64,000 nucleotides of DNA. Source: Mikania micrantha. Taxonomy: Eukaryota > Streptophyta > Magnoliopsida > Asterales > Asteraceae. The notes under the pieces were generated by a model. It was not told the DNA's origin and did no database searches. It saw only the letters and a program-made list of their open reading frames with translations. The position numbers were made by a program, and so were the translations under genes. Shown one piece after another: positions 32,690 to 45,174 of the stretch. The first letter of the stretch is position 1. The number at the start of each line of letters is the position of its first letter. The stretch is taken from positions 43,917,815 through 43,981,814 of the forward strand of contig CM018683.1 in NCBI GenBank assembly GCA_009363875.1, given 5' to 3'.

Positions 32690-35007
32690 TTAATCTTCAT
32701 TCTTTCCACTACAAGGGTAGATAGCTACCAGCACAAATATTATTTTTTTAATACACACATCTAACACCTTCTTAAATTGTATTGCTTCATCTCTATGATC
32801 TTTATGATATTGAATCTGTTTTATTTCCAACATTCTCTGGTCCTTCTCAGACATATTAATTAAGTGAATTGGATCAAACATTATACAAAATTCCACTTTG
32901 TTTACATCTTGAAAAACATCTTTAGAGGTATAACCATCCAAATACCATCTATGGAGGTTATTCATAAGTCCCAAGTTAAACTTTAAAAGAGGAATTCCCT
33001 TTAATGATTTAACTGGTTTGAATTCATATCTCACCTTCATAAGTCCCAAGTCCGAACCTCTTTTCTTATTGTTCCTTCAATCAAATTGGCCATATAATCA
33101 TCTCCATGGTTGATTAACCTGATATCAGCCAAAAATCTTAATTCACACAATGGAAATTAATTGAAGTTTTTTAATTGACTTCTTCAAATATTGAACTCCA
33201 TCAATTCTCTTTTTTATAAACAACTTGCTTTCAGCTTCATATTTCCAAGCAAGAATCTTTCCAACACATTCTACCTTATTTCTGTATTGTTTCTTTACAC
33301 TTGGATTTTTTGGAGCATTTTGTAAATCATATTTAGCCAACTGATAATCTTGAAAGAATCTTCATTAATTTTCTCAGTTTCAGCTTGTTTCTTTCTAATT
33401 TCATCTTTTGTTGATTGAATAACATAATCAACAATTATCTTCTCAATCTTTTCTTGCATTACTTTCTCGTCCCAAACAAGATCCATAAATAGATCTCTAA
33501 CCTCCTTTATTTGGAACCATTCTCCTTCTTCTAGATATGTACCAACACTATCATCAATATCATCAAACTATGGTTCAAAATGATACTCTATCTCATTTAA
33601 CTGAGGATTAACATCAAGAACATAATCACCATCAGCCTGATCCTCATATCCAATGTCATCATCATCTATATCAACAAGAGCATCAATCATCAACTCATCA
33701 TCTTGAATTTGATCTTGATCAACAATCAAAGTATCAACAAATTCATCTTCCTGTGCTTTTTCCTTTCCTTTATCATCTAGTGTTGTTGTTTGTTCAACTG
33801 GCTCCCCTGAGATACAAAATTAATTGTAGTTAAGCATTCTTTGTTTCTAGTAGTAGGTTCATTGCCAGTTGAACCACAAGCAGTTGGATCATCTTGATCA
33901 TCATCATTCTGATTGCCCTGTAATGGCATGGTTGCTTCAACTCTACATGTAATCTCCCCCTGAGTGGAAGAACTAGACAATCTAGCATTAAGTTCTTTTA
34001 GTTGGGCTTCATGACCTTTAAATACCTTGACCGAACTGGTAATCAAGTCAGTAATTTTCTTAATCAAAAATTGAAAGATGCCAACTCAGTTTGATTCAAT
34101 TCAAGTTGAGTCTTATGTTGTGACTCAACCTGAGATTGAAGCAACCTCAGTTGATCTTGCAGTGGTAAGATCAAAGATGTCTTCTTTTGTAGCTCCTCAA
34201 ATGTATCCTCTAGAGTATTCACTCCAGCCATCAACTGAATGTTTTCAGATTGTAATTCTTCAACCTGGGATTGTAAGCCCAAAATCTGTGCAGACTGGGT
34301 GGCAAAACTATCAGTCATCATGGCACTGATGTTTGGAGAATCAAAAGTAGGTAATGAAGAAGCCATAGGCAGAGTAACTTGAGGAGAGGAATGAGCAGGA
34401 AGTGAAGATGTGGAAGGTGGAACAACATAAGAAGAAGTAGGTGGAACTGGTGAATTAAAATGAAAATCTGTCTCAGATGGCACATAATCTGAATCACTAT
34501 CAGTATTTGTCCTCTATCTCTTAGACTGTGAAGTTGAAGGAATCACAACCTTCCTCTTCCAAGACATCATCTTACAAGTATCTACTATTGGAGTATCGGT
34601 GTCATCAGAATCTGAATCAGAATCAGAAGTAGAAGTATCTTCAACAACACCTTCAGCAGCAACAACATTATCATCATCAAGAACATTGTCTGCAGATTCC
34701 TTTTGAACCTGTTTAGTTTACTGAGAAGTAGAAACTGTAACATCTCTGAACTAAGAAAAAAAAGGAAGTAGGATCAATTGCAACATCAGCACCAGCAACT
34801 TGTACTTGTTCCTGTTCATCAGACTGCTCCTGTTGATCTGCTACAGGAGATCGAACATGGAACCAGTCATCATTTTCCTAGCTCTTGGAAATTAACATCA
34901 ATAACATGTCCAAATCAAGGTGTATCAGCCGTATTTTCCCCTCTCTTAGGACGACAATCAGAAAATATCCGTTTATTTATCACATTAATCTTAATGATTG
35001 GCCCAGT
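32690..35007 (-). pseudogene. Copia second ORF (Sirevirus-like), C-terminal part
   Basis: Continues in sense from 38012-38676 across the solo LTR. Blocks on the minus strand: a Pro/Ser-rich stretch (34483-34370); a coiled coil with ILGLQSQVEELQSENIQLM and LQDQLRLLQSQVESQHKTQL (34290-34090); an acidic stretch (33780-33540); a basic helical region (33486-33143); and an end block with RWYLDGYTSKDV (about 32950) and KIKQIQYHKD-like sequence, stopping about 25 bp before the polypurine tract. Sirevirus-type copia elements often carry such an extra ORF between pol and the 3' LTR, often called env-like; the function is not established. Several stops and frame changes. The assignment comes from position and from similarity of the N-terminal part to proteins I remember from Asteraceae repeats. 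Confidence 0.6.
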
Positions 35008-35295
35008 TGTAACATCAATGTCCAAATCATAGCTGAAACAGTAATGTGTACAGTAGATCAGGTACGAACTATGTGTAATACATGTATGCTATTATCATTT
35101 GATGCTTAATACAGAACTATTACAGAGCTATTTCAGAAATATATATCAAATCCATTGTTTAATAGTCAGAAACATATCTGACCACACAGAACTGTTACGT
35201 GAATCTTGGTTAGGATTTTATTACATATAAACGTATGTGAGATGTACAGAACAAAACAATAAATGATCTTAGTACAAGAATATTAAACTGATGGA

Positions 35296-35429
35296 GTATC
35301 CGTGTGGGTGACGATTCACACGAATATATCTGTAAGTTTAACGTTTTGAATGATGTTCAATAAGTAGAAAATCAAATCGAAAAGTATAGTTGTCGTCGTG
35401 TTCGTACGGGTGACAATCCGAACGAAGAC
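35296..35429 (+). promoter_or_regulatory. Paired GTGACGAT-type inverted repeats, solo LTR
   Basis: 35296-35327: CGTGTG and CACACG around GGTGACGATT. 35400-35429: TTCGTACGG and CCGAACGAA around GTGACAAT. Confidence 0.55.
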
Positions 35430-37460
35430 GCGCAAAAACCGTACTATTCGATTAAACAAATAAGTTAAAAGTTTTTAGAATTTTAAAATAAATAAAAGAT
35501 AATTAGTTAATTTATTAGAAATTACCACCTAATTTAAATTAATAAATTTTTATTTTAATATCGTAACATTTCGCTACGAAAACGATCGAAAACGACGCTT
35601 TTACGCGAAACCAAATGAGTCCGAACGCACTAGAGGGTGAAAGACAATTATTATGGCACAAAATGCCATTTCCTACCTTCACCAACCAGCTCTCTCTCTT
35701 CAGATTTACACTCTCTCTCTACCTTTTCTCTCTCTAGAAAACTCATCAAAACTCACTCAATTATCAATCAAATTAGGCGAATTTCATACCAAACCGACCG
35801 TGGAAACGTGTAGATCGTGATTAGAGGAAGAAATCAAGCTTTAAATCATCAAAAAACGGAGCAAAAACGAGCTCAAACGAGCTGATTTTCAGTTGTTACT
35901 ATTTGGGTGAGTTTTTCTCGAACATCAGCAACTTTCACCGATTTTTTAGCTGAAAGACCTCTAGGATTTGCACCAAAACAAATTAAGAAGATAAGGAATA
36001 CATTAGATTGAAGTTTGGCTAGTTCAGAATTGAATTTGGACCTAGAAATCCTTAGAATCGACGCAAGAACAGGCTGCAACCTTAGTATCGATGGATGAAG
36101 ATTAGCAACATGTTCATAGATCAATATTGATAATCTCGGCCAGCTAATATCGATGGGCTTGCTTAGAATTTAGCAATGTCGACACTCTCCAAAGGAATGT
36201 CTCGAAGGAATTTGAGTGATTTCTAAATTTAATATTTTACAACCTAAAGAGGATTTTATAAATGATGGTTTATTTAAAATGTCATGCATGTTATTAGTAT
36301 AAACCTTATATAAATAAGGTTTAGTCGTTAATAACTAAGAGATAAGGGTTCATAGAGGACATATAACATAGAATAGTTAGAGAAATCTTAGTAACACATT
36401 AGCAAGTATATATGACACTTAGTCGCACACCGAGACCGAAACCCTATATACGTCATCTTCAAACACTCAACGTATTCGAATCATAATAAATCAACATAGG
36501 TGCTGAAGATACATAGTCTACAATCAACGAGCGCGCACATCTTTTGTGATTCATTGCAAAACAACACAGGTGAGTTCATTGCCCCTTTTCTAAACATTTT
36601 GTTTTATAAACGCGGGGCTGAGAAGCATGCGTAAATTATTTTCTTCAGATTATATTTTACTTAAATGCTTTTACTTTACATATGTTTTACATGTATAACT
36701 GTTATCCTAGATTCTGTCTAGGTAAACTTATTTCATATTTCGAAAAAGAATTATGTACTTATTATAAGTAGATAATCGTTTCATTTCAAAGAACTGTTTT
36801 CAATGACCTATTTTTTATATAACTAAAGATCTATTTCAAAGAACTGTTTGCAACGATCTATTTTCAAAGAACCAAAGATCTATTTCAAAGAAATGTATGC
36901 AACGATCAATTTTCAAAGAACTAAAGATCTATTTCAAAGAACTATGTGCAACGATCTATTTTCAAAGAACTAAAGATATGTTTTCAATGATCTAATTTCA
37001 GAGGAACATCTAGGAAATATTCAAAGATAGCATGTGCCAAAGAACTAACGATCTATACGAACAAGAACGAGCAAGGACGATGTAGAACGAACTATAAAGT
37101 CCTATACTTCATGACCAGCTAGACTGATTGATTATAGGTCGCATGTTTGATGATATTTATAGAATTCCTCAACTACTAAGAACCTTGATTGCTAGACCAG
37201 TCTACTCGACTTTGACCAAGGCCCAATCAGTAAGTCTTAGATTTCAATTAAATGTTTATTTATTTATTTATCTAAGAACTTTAATTAAATGTTTCTACAA
37301 TTGCTATGGATGTTCATATGTGTGTGATTTGCTTACAGAATCAAGAGAATTTCCACATTTTGTTGAAACAACAAGAACTAAGAACTAAGAACTGGTGTGT
37401 TGATGATGAGGAATGAAACGCTTAATTATCATTGACAGCAATATGTTATGCGGTTTGATG

Positions 37461-37530
37461 TGTGGTGGGCTGGCGGCTGGGCTGGCGGTAAGCTTGACCC
37501 TACGTATCCCTATATATAAGCATACTTGGC
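37461..37530 (+). other. Structured LTR module, solo LTR copy
   Basis: GTGGTGGGCTGGCGGC... to CCCTATATATAAGCATAC, the counterpart of the modules at 59325 and 59572. Stem pairing is weaker here than in the element C copies. Confidence 0.5.
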
Positions 37531-38011
37531 TGGATAGCATATGTGATTGTTGGTGAGGTTAAGTTTGTCATTCGGTTAGGTTCGTACAAATTCATTTTCA
37601 AACAAAAAATATGAACTCACCAACCATGTGTTGACTTGATCTTTTTACATGACTTCTCAGGTGACAAACAGGTTAACTAGAAGTTCTTTTTATTTACTAG
37701 GGTGCCCATATAAAGGACCTAGTATTTTTGGACGTGCATATTTTTGAACATCATTATATGAATTCTTTTGTATATCTTGTGCAAATACAAGGTAGATGAA
37801 TTATGATGTATAATAGTAGATTTACATTGTTGAATTATGAACGATACTGATGTAAGTTAACTTTGTAATTCTATTTCATTTAGTACTTTCTCATTATTAT
37901 CATGTGCAATGCAAAAAATCTGATCACGTTGATTATCATCCTGATATCACGCCCCAGGACCATTCCGCCCAACATGACACTCGATCTGGCCTGCCGACTC
38001 GGGGTGTGACA

Positions 38012-38676
38012 CCAGTCTTGTGTAATTGTGGATATAAACGATCCAGAAGCAAAGTAATGAAACGAGGATTCCGCAGGAAAATCTCTTTTTCCGTTGCAGT
38101 AATTGTTTAACCATCAAATCAAAAATAAACTGAATAATGTTGAATGGTTTGTTCAACACTAGTGCAGCAATCAAACATTGAAAGGATCTTGATAAAGTAT
38201 TAATTCCAGATTTCTTGTTAGATAAACACATGATGACTACATGATAGATAATGCCATTGACCAAAAATATGTTTCTTGGCAAGTTGAGAAACAGTCACAT
38301 CACCATTGTATCCCATCCGATTGAACACTCCACAAATCAAATCATTAGGTAGTACTAATGGATCTTCATTAGAATCGTGAAACTGAAGAACATCACGCAA
38401 ATTAGCAACAGAAAACTGCACAGGAATATCATCAATCTTTGATTTCAAGAAAGGCGGTTCTGCAGCACAGTCAAAATCTACATTATCCCAAAAGGAAGTA
38501 ATGTGAAGCATAATAATCACACGATTAGCTGAGATAGCATAGGAAATCCTAGATCTCTTTAGAAAAAGAATAACATCACGAAACATCGATGCCTCTTTTA
38601 ACTCCTCATCTACAAGGGCAATGACATTGTGCTTGTCGTTGTATAATCGTTGTCCTGCGTCAAAGAAAAAAAACAA
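38012..38676 (-). pseudogene. Copia second ORF (Sirevirus-like), N-terminal part
   Basis: Minus-strand frame 38676-38218 reads MFFFFDAGQRLYNDKHNVIA, then VILFLKRSRISYAIS, SFWDNV, DDIPVQFSVANLRDVLQFHD and FNRMGYNGDVTVSQLAKKHI. After a frame change near 38250 it continues as CLSNKKSGINTLSRSFQCLI...QFIFDLMVKQL up to the solo-LTR junction at 38012. The pattern (long N-terminal block with SRISYA, FW, RMGY...G, then CLS.K) matches a protein family common in Asteraceae retroelement annotations; I know of no proven function. It is decayed and interrupted. Confidence 0.6.
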
Positions 38677-38739
38677 TTAGTATAAAACTAAAATTTTGAA
38701 AAATTTAAAAAGTTCCAAAATTTTCTAAGTATGGATTTC

Positions 38740-39440
38740 ACCGATAATATTAGTATCGATAATATTAATAACATTGATACTAATAGTATCGATACACTGA
38801 ATATTATTCTAAACTTAGTAAAAATATTGAACATTTCATCAATATTAATAATATCGATACTAATGTCGATACTAAGAATATCAACAAACTAGTATCGATA
38901 CTGAGCGTAGAAATTCAATACTTAGAAAAATTTTGAACATATCCATCGATGCTACAGTGTTCATCGATACTAATAGTATCGACAGATGAACACTTAAACC
39001 AAATTCAAAAATTCAGTGTTTTCAAATCATGGAATTAACATTTAAAACTAAAACCATCTAATCAGACAACACCGATTAACACTTTAGCTATGAAACCCTT
39101 TGATTAATCCATCAATTTTTCTAATTTTAAAGATTAAAAACCAACATAAGTTTGACATATCTAAAATCAAAGATTTGACTGTTAGAAATTGAAAAATTAC
39201 TAGCCATTATTATCAATCTGTGATATAAAATCACTGGAAAGCACACGAAATCAAATGATCAAGAAAAACATCAAGATTGATGAAAGAACAATCTGAAAAA
39301 CATAGTTGTGTCGAAACTGATAGTATTGATACTATATATATAGAATAAACCCTTATCGATACTATTACTATCGACAAAACTATTTTTATCGATACTAATA
39401 AAGCGATATTAATATCGATTCTATCATTATCGATACTAAC
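38740..39440. repeat. TATCGATA palindrome cluster upstream of copia second ORF
   Basis: Many TATCGATAC / GTATCGATA motifs, including TCGATACTAATAGTATCGA exactly at 38964-38982 and shortened forms throughout. Same motif as in the copia LTR and 5' leader. Confidence 0.85.
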
Positions 39441-39449
39441 AATATCGAT

Positions 39450-40567
39450 GAAAAGAAAAAATTTTCAAAAATAACTTAAATTTGAATTTTGTCAAAAACT
39501 TCAAACCAAACATCAAAAACACCTTTTGTGAAAAATTAAGAAAAAAACACTAGAAAGGTGAAATGTAAAATATTTTTGAAAATTTTGAATTTATAAAACG
39601 TATAAAAATAAAATCTTTTTCTCTTTTTGATAAAATCTTTAAAAAGATCCATATAAAATCATATTCAACTTATTCTTATTAAAATTTCTAAGTTTTGAAT
39701 TTTAAAATTTATCAACACTATACACGTAAATAAAATAATATTAATCTATGTATCTAAACATATAAGCAATATAATCAAATTATGAACAATTTAAATTTGA
39801 TTATTCGGATAAAACTCAAAATACTATAACTTAAATTAAATACCAAGCATTATTATTAGAAAAATTTAAGTAATGAATTTAAATGATTCTCACACTTAAT
39901 TAGATATTAACCTATTTAACCTCAGAATTTAAGAGGATAAAATATATACTGCCATTGATCACTTCACATATATAATAAATTAATGGAGTGGAAATTTCAC
40001 ATTTTGATCAAAACTTTATACATCAATAAATTAATGGTATGTGCTAGTGAGAACAGTGTGAAACACACAACAAAGAGTCACTATGCATATTAATAAATGA
40101 ATGCTACGAATTTACAGATCTATATTGACATATAACATAGAAAATTCAGTATATGTTTTAAAAGATCATTGATGGCATAATATGTATATATATAAATCAA
40201 CTCTCAATCCATTTTTGTTGAAGCTCACTTAATGCAAATCAATTTTAAGATAGAGAATTCATTAATTCATACAATTTTGAAATTTGTTGCTTAGTATCAT
40301 TCAAAGTAAAGTATTTAAGCTTTTCTTAAATTCAAATTCAATTATTCAATCAAATCAAATATCACTTATATGCTTTAATACACCAATTAAATATCATCAA
40401 ATTCATATGCATAAATGTCGACAAATTAAAATTTTAATCATTTAGAAATATCAACTCAAATAAGTCAAAAATTCTATCATTTTTCATAAAACTTGGATGC
40501 AATTTTCAAAGATTTTAAATTTTTCAACACATTAAAAATTAAATTTGAAAGATAAAAACTAAAATCA
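39450..40567. other. AT-rich spacer, no gene seen
   Basis: Extremely AT-rich, no ORF with recognisable content. Probably decayed copia internal or LTR sequence, ending where gypsy integrase coding appears at about 40568. Confidence 0.5.
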
Positions 40568-41400
40568 ATATGGCAGACTCTTCAGAATGCTCTGAGTACA
40601 CAAATCAATATGAGCATAGACAATCATCCATAAACGAATGGACAAACTAAACGCACAAATCAAAATCTTGAAGATATGCTTCGTAGCTATGTGATTGATT
40701 TTGATGGTTGCTGGGATACTCGTCTTCCATTGGTTGAAATCTCATACAACAATAGCGACCATACCAGCATTGAATGCACTTCGTTTGATGCACTGTATGG
40801 ACCCAAATTCTAATTCCCTGTCTGTTGGTCAGAGGTAGACGAAAGTCAAATTACAGACCAAGAATTCATTCAATAAGATCGAACTTATTAAGGAACGAAT
40901 CAAAGCAGCACGTGATCGTCGAAAGAGTTGTGCGAATAATTGCAAGAGACCGTCAAGTTGGTGATAGGGTCATGTTCAAAGTCTCTCCTTGTAAAGGTAT
41001 ATTCAGATTCATAAAACAACGTAAACTCTTACCAAGATTTATAGGACCATTCCTAATTCTCGAAAGAATTGGATCGCTAACATACAAACTCGAATTACAA
41101 TAACATGCACAACGTATTTCACATGTCGAATCTAAATAAGTTCATATTAAACGAATAAATGGTTGCACCTCTCCAGGAAATTTAGGTTGATAACAATCTC
41201 CGACTTACTGAAGAACCAGTGGAAGTTATGGACCGGGATGTCAAAGTGCTAAAGCGAAACTAAATCCCAATTGTGAAGGTCAGATGGAACTTCTAGCATG
41301 GACTTGAATATAATTGGGAACGTGAGGAATTTATAAAGGAAAAATATTCTCACGTGTTCTCACAAGCAGACAACTCTGGATAAGTTCCAACAAAATTTCA
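40568..41400 (+). pseudogene. Gypsy integrase C-terminal fragment (element X?)
   Basis: Frame 40568-40866 reads WQTLQNALSTQINMS, NGQTKRTNQNLEDMLRSYV, DTRLPLVEISYNNSDHTSI, FDALYGP and FPVCWSEVDESQIT. After a frame change it gives VGDRVMFKVSPCKGIFRF and LLPRFIGPFLILERIGSLTYKLEL (41090), then decayed tail pieces (PVEVMDRDVK-like near 41220, VRWN near 41280) up to the CAGGACGAAATTTC sequence that precedes gypsy polypurine tracts. TAA codons interrupt the first block (near 40636 and 40811). The part of integrase between this and 30231 is missing. It is on the same strand and of the same type as the 29635 fragment, so probably the same element. Confidence 0.85.
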
Positions 41401-41423
41401 GGACGAAATTTCTCTAACAGGAA

Positions 41424-43428
41424 GAGATTATGACATTTTGTTCCTTTTCACAAGTAAATTTCCTAAATTCTAGAATAAATTACTACATTATTGAAATTAT
41501 GGATGAATATGTATATACATGTGAAACAATGTATTTGTTAAATGATATCGCAAGATGGAGCACAATTCAGAAGACAATATGCGAAATTTTCGAATTACGC
41601 GAAAACGCAAAAAAAAAATTCGAAACTATGAGGATTCAATGACCAAAACCAAATTCAAATATTAAAACCAAGATAATACGACTTATAAAACAAATTAAAG
41701 TAATGAATATCAATAACAAAGAATAATTGAAAAATCATATGTTTTGGAAACTCACATCGCGAATTTTGCGAAAAGGCAATTCGTGACGCGTAATTGCCAA
41801 ATTCTTGACAACCCAAACTTCCTAATCATGTTATATTCCTAATGGAATGTAATGGAAGTATAAAAATGGTGGTTGATAAAAAGTAGCAATTCTTGAAGAC
41901 AGGCATAACAATGTCGAGAAATAAACCCGAAAATCTAATCACTAAGCAATTAGTGATCCTTTTCACACGAAATCCTTTATAAACTGGTTGACATATATTT
42001 TGAGTCAAAATATCTTGTTAATATTCTTCAAGAAGATATCCAAGTATAAAATACCTAATTTGACTTTTCAAGTAAACATTTTGCACCTTTTTCATCCAAG
42101 TTCGACTAGAGCTTCTCCCTTTCACTTCTGGAACTTTACATCACTTCTAAACATCATCTACAACAAATCCTTGATGGTGATAAAGGATAATGATCAATAA
42201 AACAAAGAATCAACCTCGAAAGTTTATTTTTGAAGGATTTTCAAGCCAAATCACAAATTTGTAAGTTCTAAACTTGATTTTTGATTTGAATATATTCAAA
42301 TAACTTAAAAAAGTGTTATGAAGTTTCTTCACCAAACTCTAAATACGGGTTAAATATTTGGATATGCAGCTTTGGCATGGTAAAAGTATCAAAGAAACGA
42401 TTTTGGCACACAAAAGTTTCTCTGCAGCCCCATGCGGCACGGGGCATTTGGCTCAGTGGCCCTTGTGACACAGACAAAACATGCAAATGGCTCGGGCAAT
42501 GATACGCAAATGGCACGGGCGTAACAAACACAATGCCACAGGTGTGACAAAAACAATGGCACGGTCATGGCACATGAGCCATGGCTAGACCACTCGCCAA
42601 GGCCACCTAACCACGGCCTCCGGCCAAACTCCAGCGAATATTCCAGCCAAACCTAATATTTGTATGTTTCGCATTCTGAACTCCGTTTCGCTATCCGATG
42701 ATCAGATTTCGATATGTTAGGTATTCTTAATTGATTTCGCATTCCAGGGGTCTGTTTTGCGACCTATTTCGCAATTCAATGACCCAATATTTACATAGAA
42801 ACTGTTTAAGGTTGCAATGGTAACAGGAATTCAGTTTCTCATTGGTTTTCAATTTAAAAATCCATTATTGAGCGATTTCGCATTTCCGACATCAAATTAC
42901 TATTTGTTTTGTAATCCAGCAATCTGATATCAAACCAGAAGCTTATTTAGATTACAGGTATGATACAAAGTTAAATTGTGACCTAAATTCAAGAATATCA
43001 ATATGGAAACATAATAATTGACACAAATCGATGTTTTAATAAAACAATTCTATTATAATCATATCAAACTGATTCTAAACTTACACATCGTTCAAGATCA
43101 GCATGATAACTATATTTACCATATATAATGTCAAAGAATGATTTGATAAACCAAATCAATTACAAACAAATCACAGTAATCTAACCAAATGCAGAATTGA
43201 AACACAAGTACTAACAAAACGTACATTGAGCATTCCTTATTATTTTGCCACAATCCAGGTGAGTTTCGTACAACCCCTTTTCTCTTAAAAAGTATTACAA
43301 GCATCAGGGTATCATTATCAAATATTTCTTAAACGTATGACATGCCTAGTAATATATGTATGCCGGCTTTGGTTGTTGATATCTTGAGATGACAAGTATA
43401 GTATCTAGTGAATCCATGAGGGACCGAA
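41424..43428 (+). mobile_element. Gypsy LTR after the integrase fragment (element X 3' LTR?)
   Basis: Begins TGACATTTTGTTCC just after the tract AACAGGAAGAGAT and extends to the junction with element C at 43429. It shares the stretch around GTGAGTTTCGTACAACCCC, the following CATCAGGGTAT and TTCTTAAACGTATGA with the LTR at 6890-8577. Its 3' end is missing. ORFs inside are not genes. Confidence 0.6.
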
Positions 43429-43729
43429 CGAGTAGACAAATACAATATTTTCCACAAACAAATTTAGCTAATTAATTAGAGAATCTTGGGATTTTCAATT
43501 GGTACAAAGCTAGAATCAAGCAATCTTGATCGATCAGAAGGAACAAGGTAGAAAGCATCGCCAATTAATTTGAACACATCAAGGGTTTATTTTGGCAGAA
43601 AATCAAAAGATTATTAAAATATTGACAGAATATTGGAGACCACTAAATTAGATTGGAAGATTGGAGCTGTCTGCAATATTTTTTTATTGGAATCAGCAAG
43701 CATCTCAAGAATATATTTATTTGTTGGTG
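43429..43729 (-). repeat. Second copy of element C leader start
   Basis: Matches 51643-51942, the sequence just inside the right LTR. Its presence outside the left LTR means that LTR is followed by an internal region in the sense direction. Joined to LTR X at 43429. Confidence 0.85.
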
Positions 43730-43741
43730 GTTATGGTCTAG

Positions 43742-44156
43742 GGTTCGCCTCATATTACACTAGGTTCGTTGCCCATGGTTCGGGCCAAAGTGGCAGGCAA
43801 GGTTCGGTGTCCCTAGGGTTCGCCACCCTAGGGTTTGGCTCCAAAGAGAGGAAAGGTTCGCTGCCTTAAGCCCCCATTAATTACAGGGTTCGGCTAGACT
43901 CCCCTACTAGGGTTCGATGAATGCAGAAAATGGTTCGTGGTTCAGCTATATGGTTCGGCTCATGGTCAAGCTTCGTGAAGGCTAGCAGATCCGGCTAAGG
44001 TGAAGGGTTCGCTGCCCATTTTCCCGCCCAAAGAAGGTTCGTGGGTTAAGGGTTCGGCCAACCCAACTAAGGTTCGGCCACATAGTGATGTAGGGTTTTC
44101 AGGTCACGAACCTTACAGGTTCGCCCCATCCCTGCTCGCGAACACAGGTTCGGTCA
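43742..44156. repeat. GGTTCG hexamer cluster
   Basis: Sixteen exact GGTTCG on the plus strand in about 410 bp (chance expectation about 0.1), with variable spacers, downstream of the LTR TATA box in the sense of C. Repeated in the right LTR (about 53490-53910). Confidence 0.9.
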
Positions 44157-44556
44157 CCCCTTCACCCACCGAACAGCTCCCAATCATCATCATCCTCGAA
44201 TCCTAAGTGTTTACAGGTTCATTTATCGCTTTACAACTTGATACCCAACTGGTTTACACATATAAAACCCTAAATCGTTTGCAAGATGGTCGCTACATTC
44301 TAATAGGGTTTTCAAACAAAACAACCGGAAGGTAAAGGCTCAGATTTACCTCAAATCGTGGCTCAAAAGCATGGTTTCTTCGTATCCTCTTGTTCCTCTC
44401 GATCACACGAACGCGTGGGTGCCAAGATCTCGTGAATCCGTCGGGTAACGAAGAAGTTATGGTAGAGAGAAGTTCTAGAGAGAGAAAGTGACGATTTTTG
44501 TGTTTTTAGAGGGAGAAGTAGGATGTGAGAAATGAGAGAAAGAAGGCAATGTCATC

Positions 44557-44565
44557 CTTATATCG
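44557..44565 (-). promoter_or_regulatory. TATA box of element C LTR
   Basis: Minus strand CGATATAAG, followed in sense by a CT-rich untranslated stretch (CTTTCTCTC types, 44545-44455). Confidence 0.55.
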
Positions 44566-44878
44566 CGTATCCCTCTCCCGTGCTCGGTCTCGTTTTTATC
44601 GCGATTAAAACTATAAAATTGCTCGGTTTTAATCGTGAATTATTTTTAAACATAAGACATTCAATTATATTATTTTCATTTTAAATAAATAGTTTTTCAA
44701 TTAAAATCGTTTAAATAAAAGATCACCATTTATTTTAGTAAAATCAATGATTTAAATAATTAAACTATTCGAAATCGTTTTACGTTGTGATTCCTAATAA
44801 ACGTTTTTAATTAATCTTTTCTATTTTATTAACAATAAATATTATTTAATTATCTCGTCGAAACGCGTTACTTACGTA

Positions 44879-45014
44879 CGTATTCGTAAAGATCGTCACC
44901 TTACCGAATCCAACGCTCGTATCGTATTTCGATTTGATTTACTAATTATGGAATATCGTTCTAGAATATTATTCTTAATAATTATATTCGTGTGAATCGT
45001 CACCCACGCGAATA
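44879..45014 (-). promoter_or_regulatory. Paired GTGACGAT inverted repeats, element C LTR
   Basis: 44983-45014 in sense: GTATTCGCGTG-GGTGACGATT-CACACGAATA. 44879-44910 in sense: ATTCGGTAAG-GTGACGAT-CTTTACGAAT. They lie 310-460 bp upstream of the TATA box. Confidence 0.55.
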
Positions 45015-45174
45015 CATTTATCAAGTTAATATTTCTGAATTAATATTCGCGTTTAAGAAATGTTCGTAACCTCACCATCGCATAATTAATTCCCATTATT
45101 TATTAACTTTAATATTATCTTTTTCCCAAACCAAAACCCACTAAACCCTAGTCACTGACACGTCCATGATAGAC

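Larger units (their letters stand above)
35008..38011 (+). mobile_element. Solo E-type gypsy LTR with perfect target duplication
   Basis: TGTAACATCAATG...CTCGGGGTGTGACA, 3004 bp, flanked by CCAGT at 35003-35007 and 38012-38016. No internal region, so it was left by recombination between two LTRs. Contains paired GTGACGAT sites (35296-35429), a CT-rich leader (35690-35740), TATCGAT motifs (36060-36180) and the structured module (37461-37530). It cuts the copia second ORF. ORFs inside it are not genes. Confidence 0.95.

Noticed and set aside
37128..37388. 86-aa ORF inside the solo LTR
   Set aside because: Within a solo LTR, AT-rich, no similarity; removed with the LTR boundaries.
43633..43869. 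78-aa ORF repeated in part at 51847-52101
   Set aside because: Spans the deletion junction between C leader and LTR; the shared N-terminus only reflects the repeated DNA.
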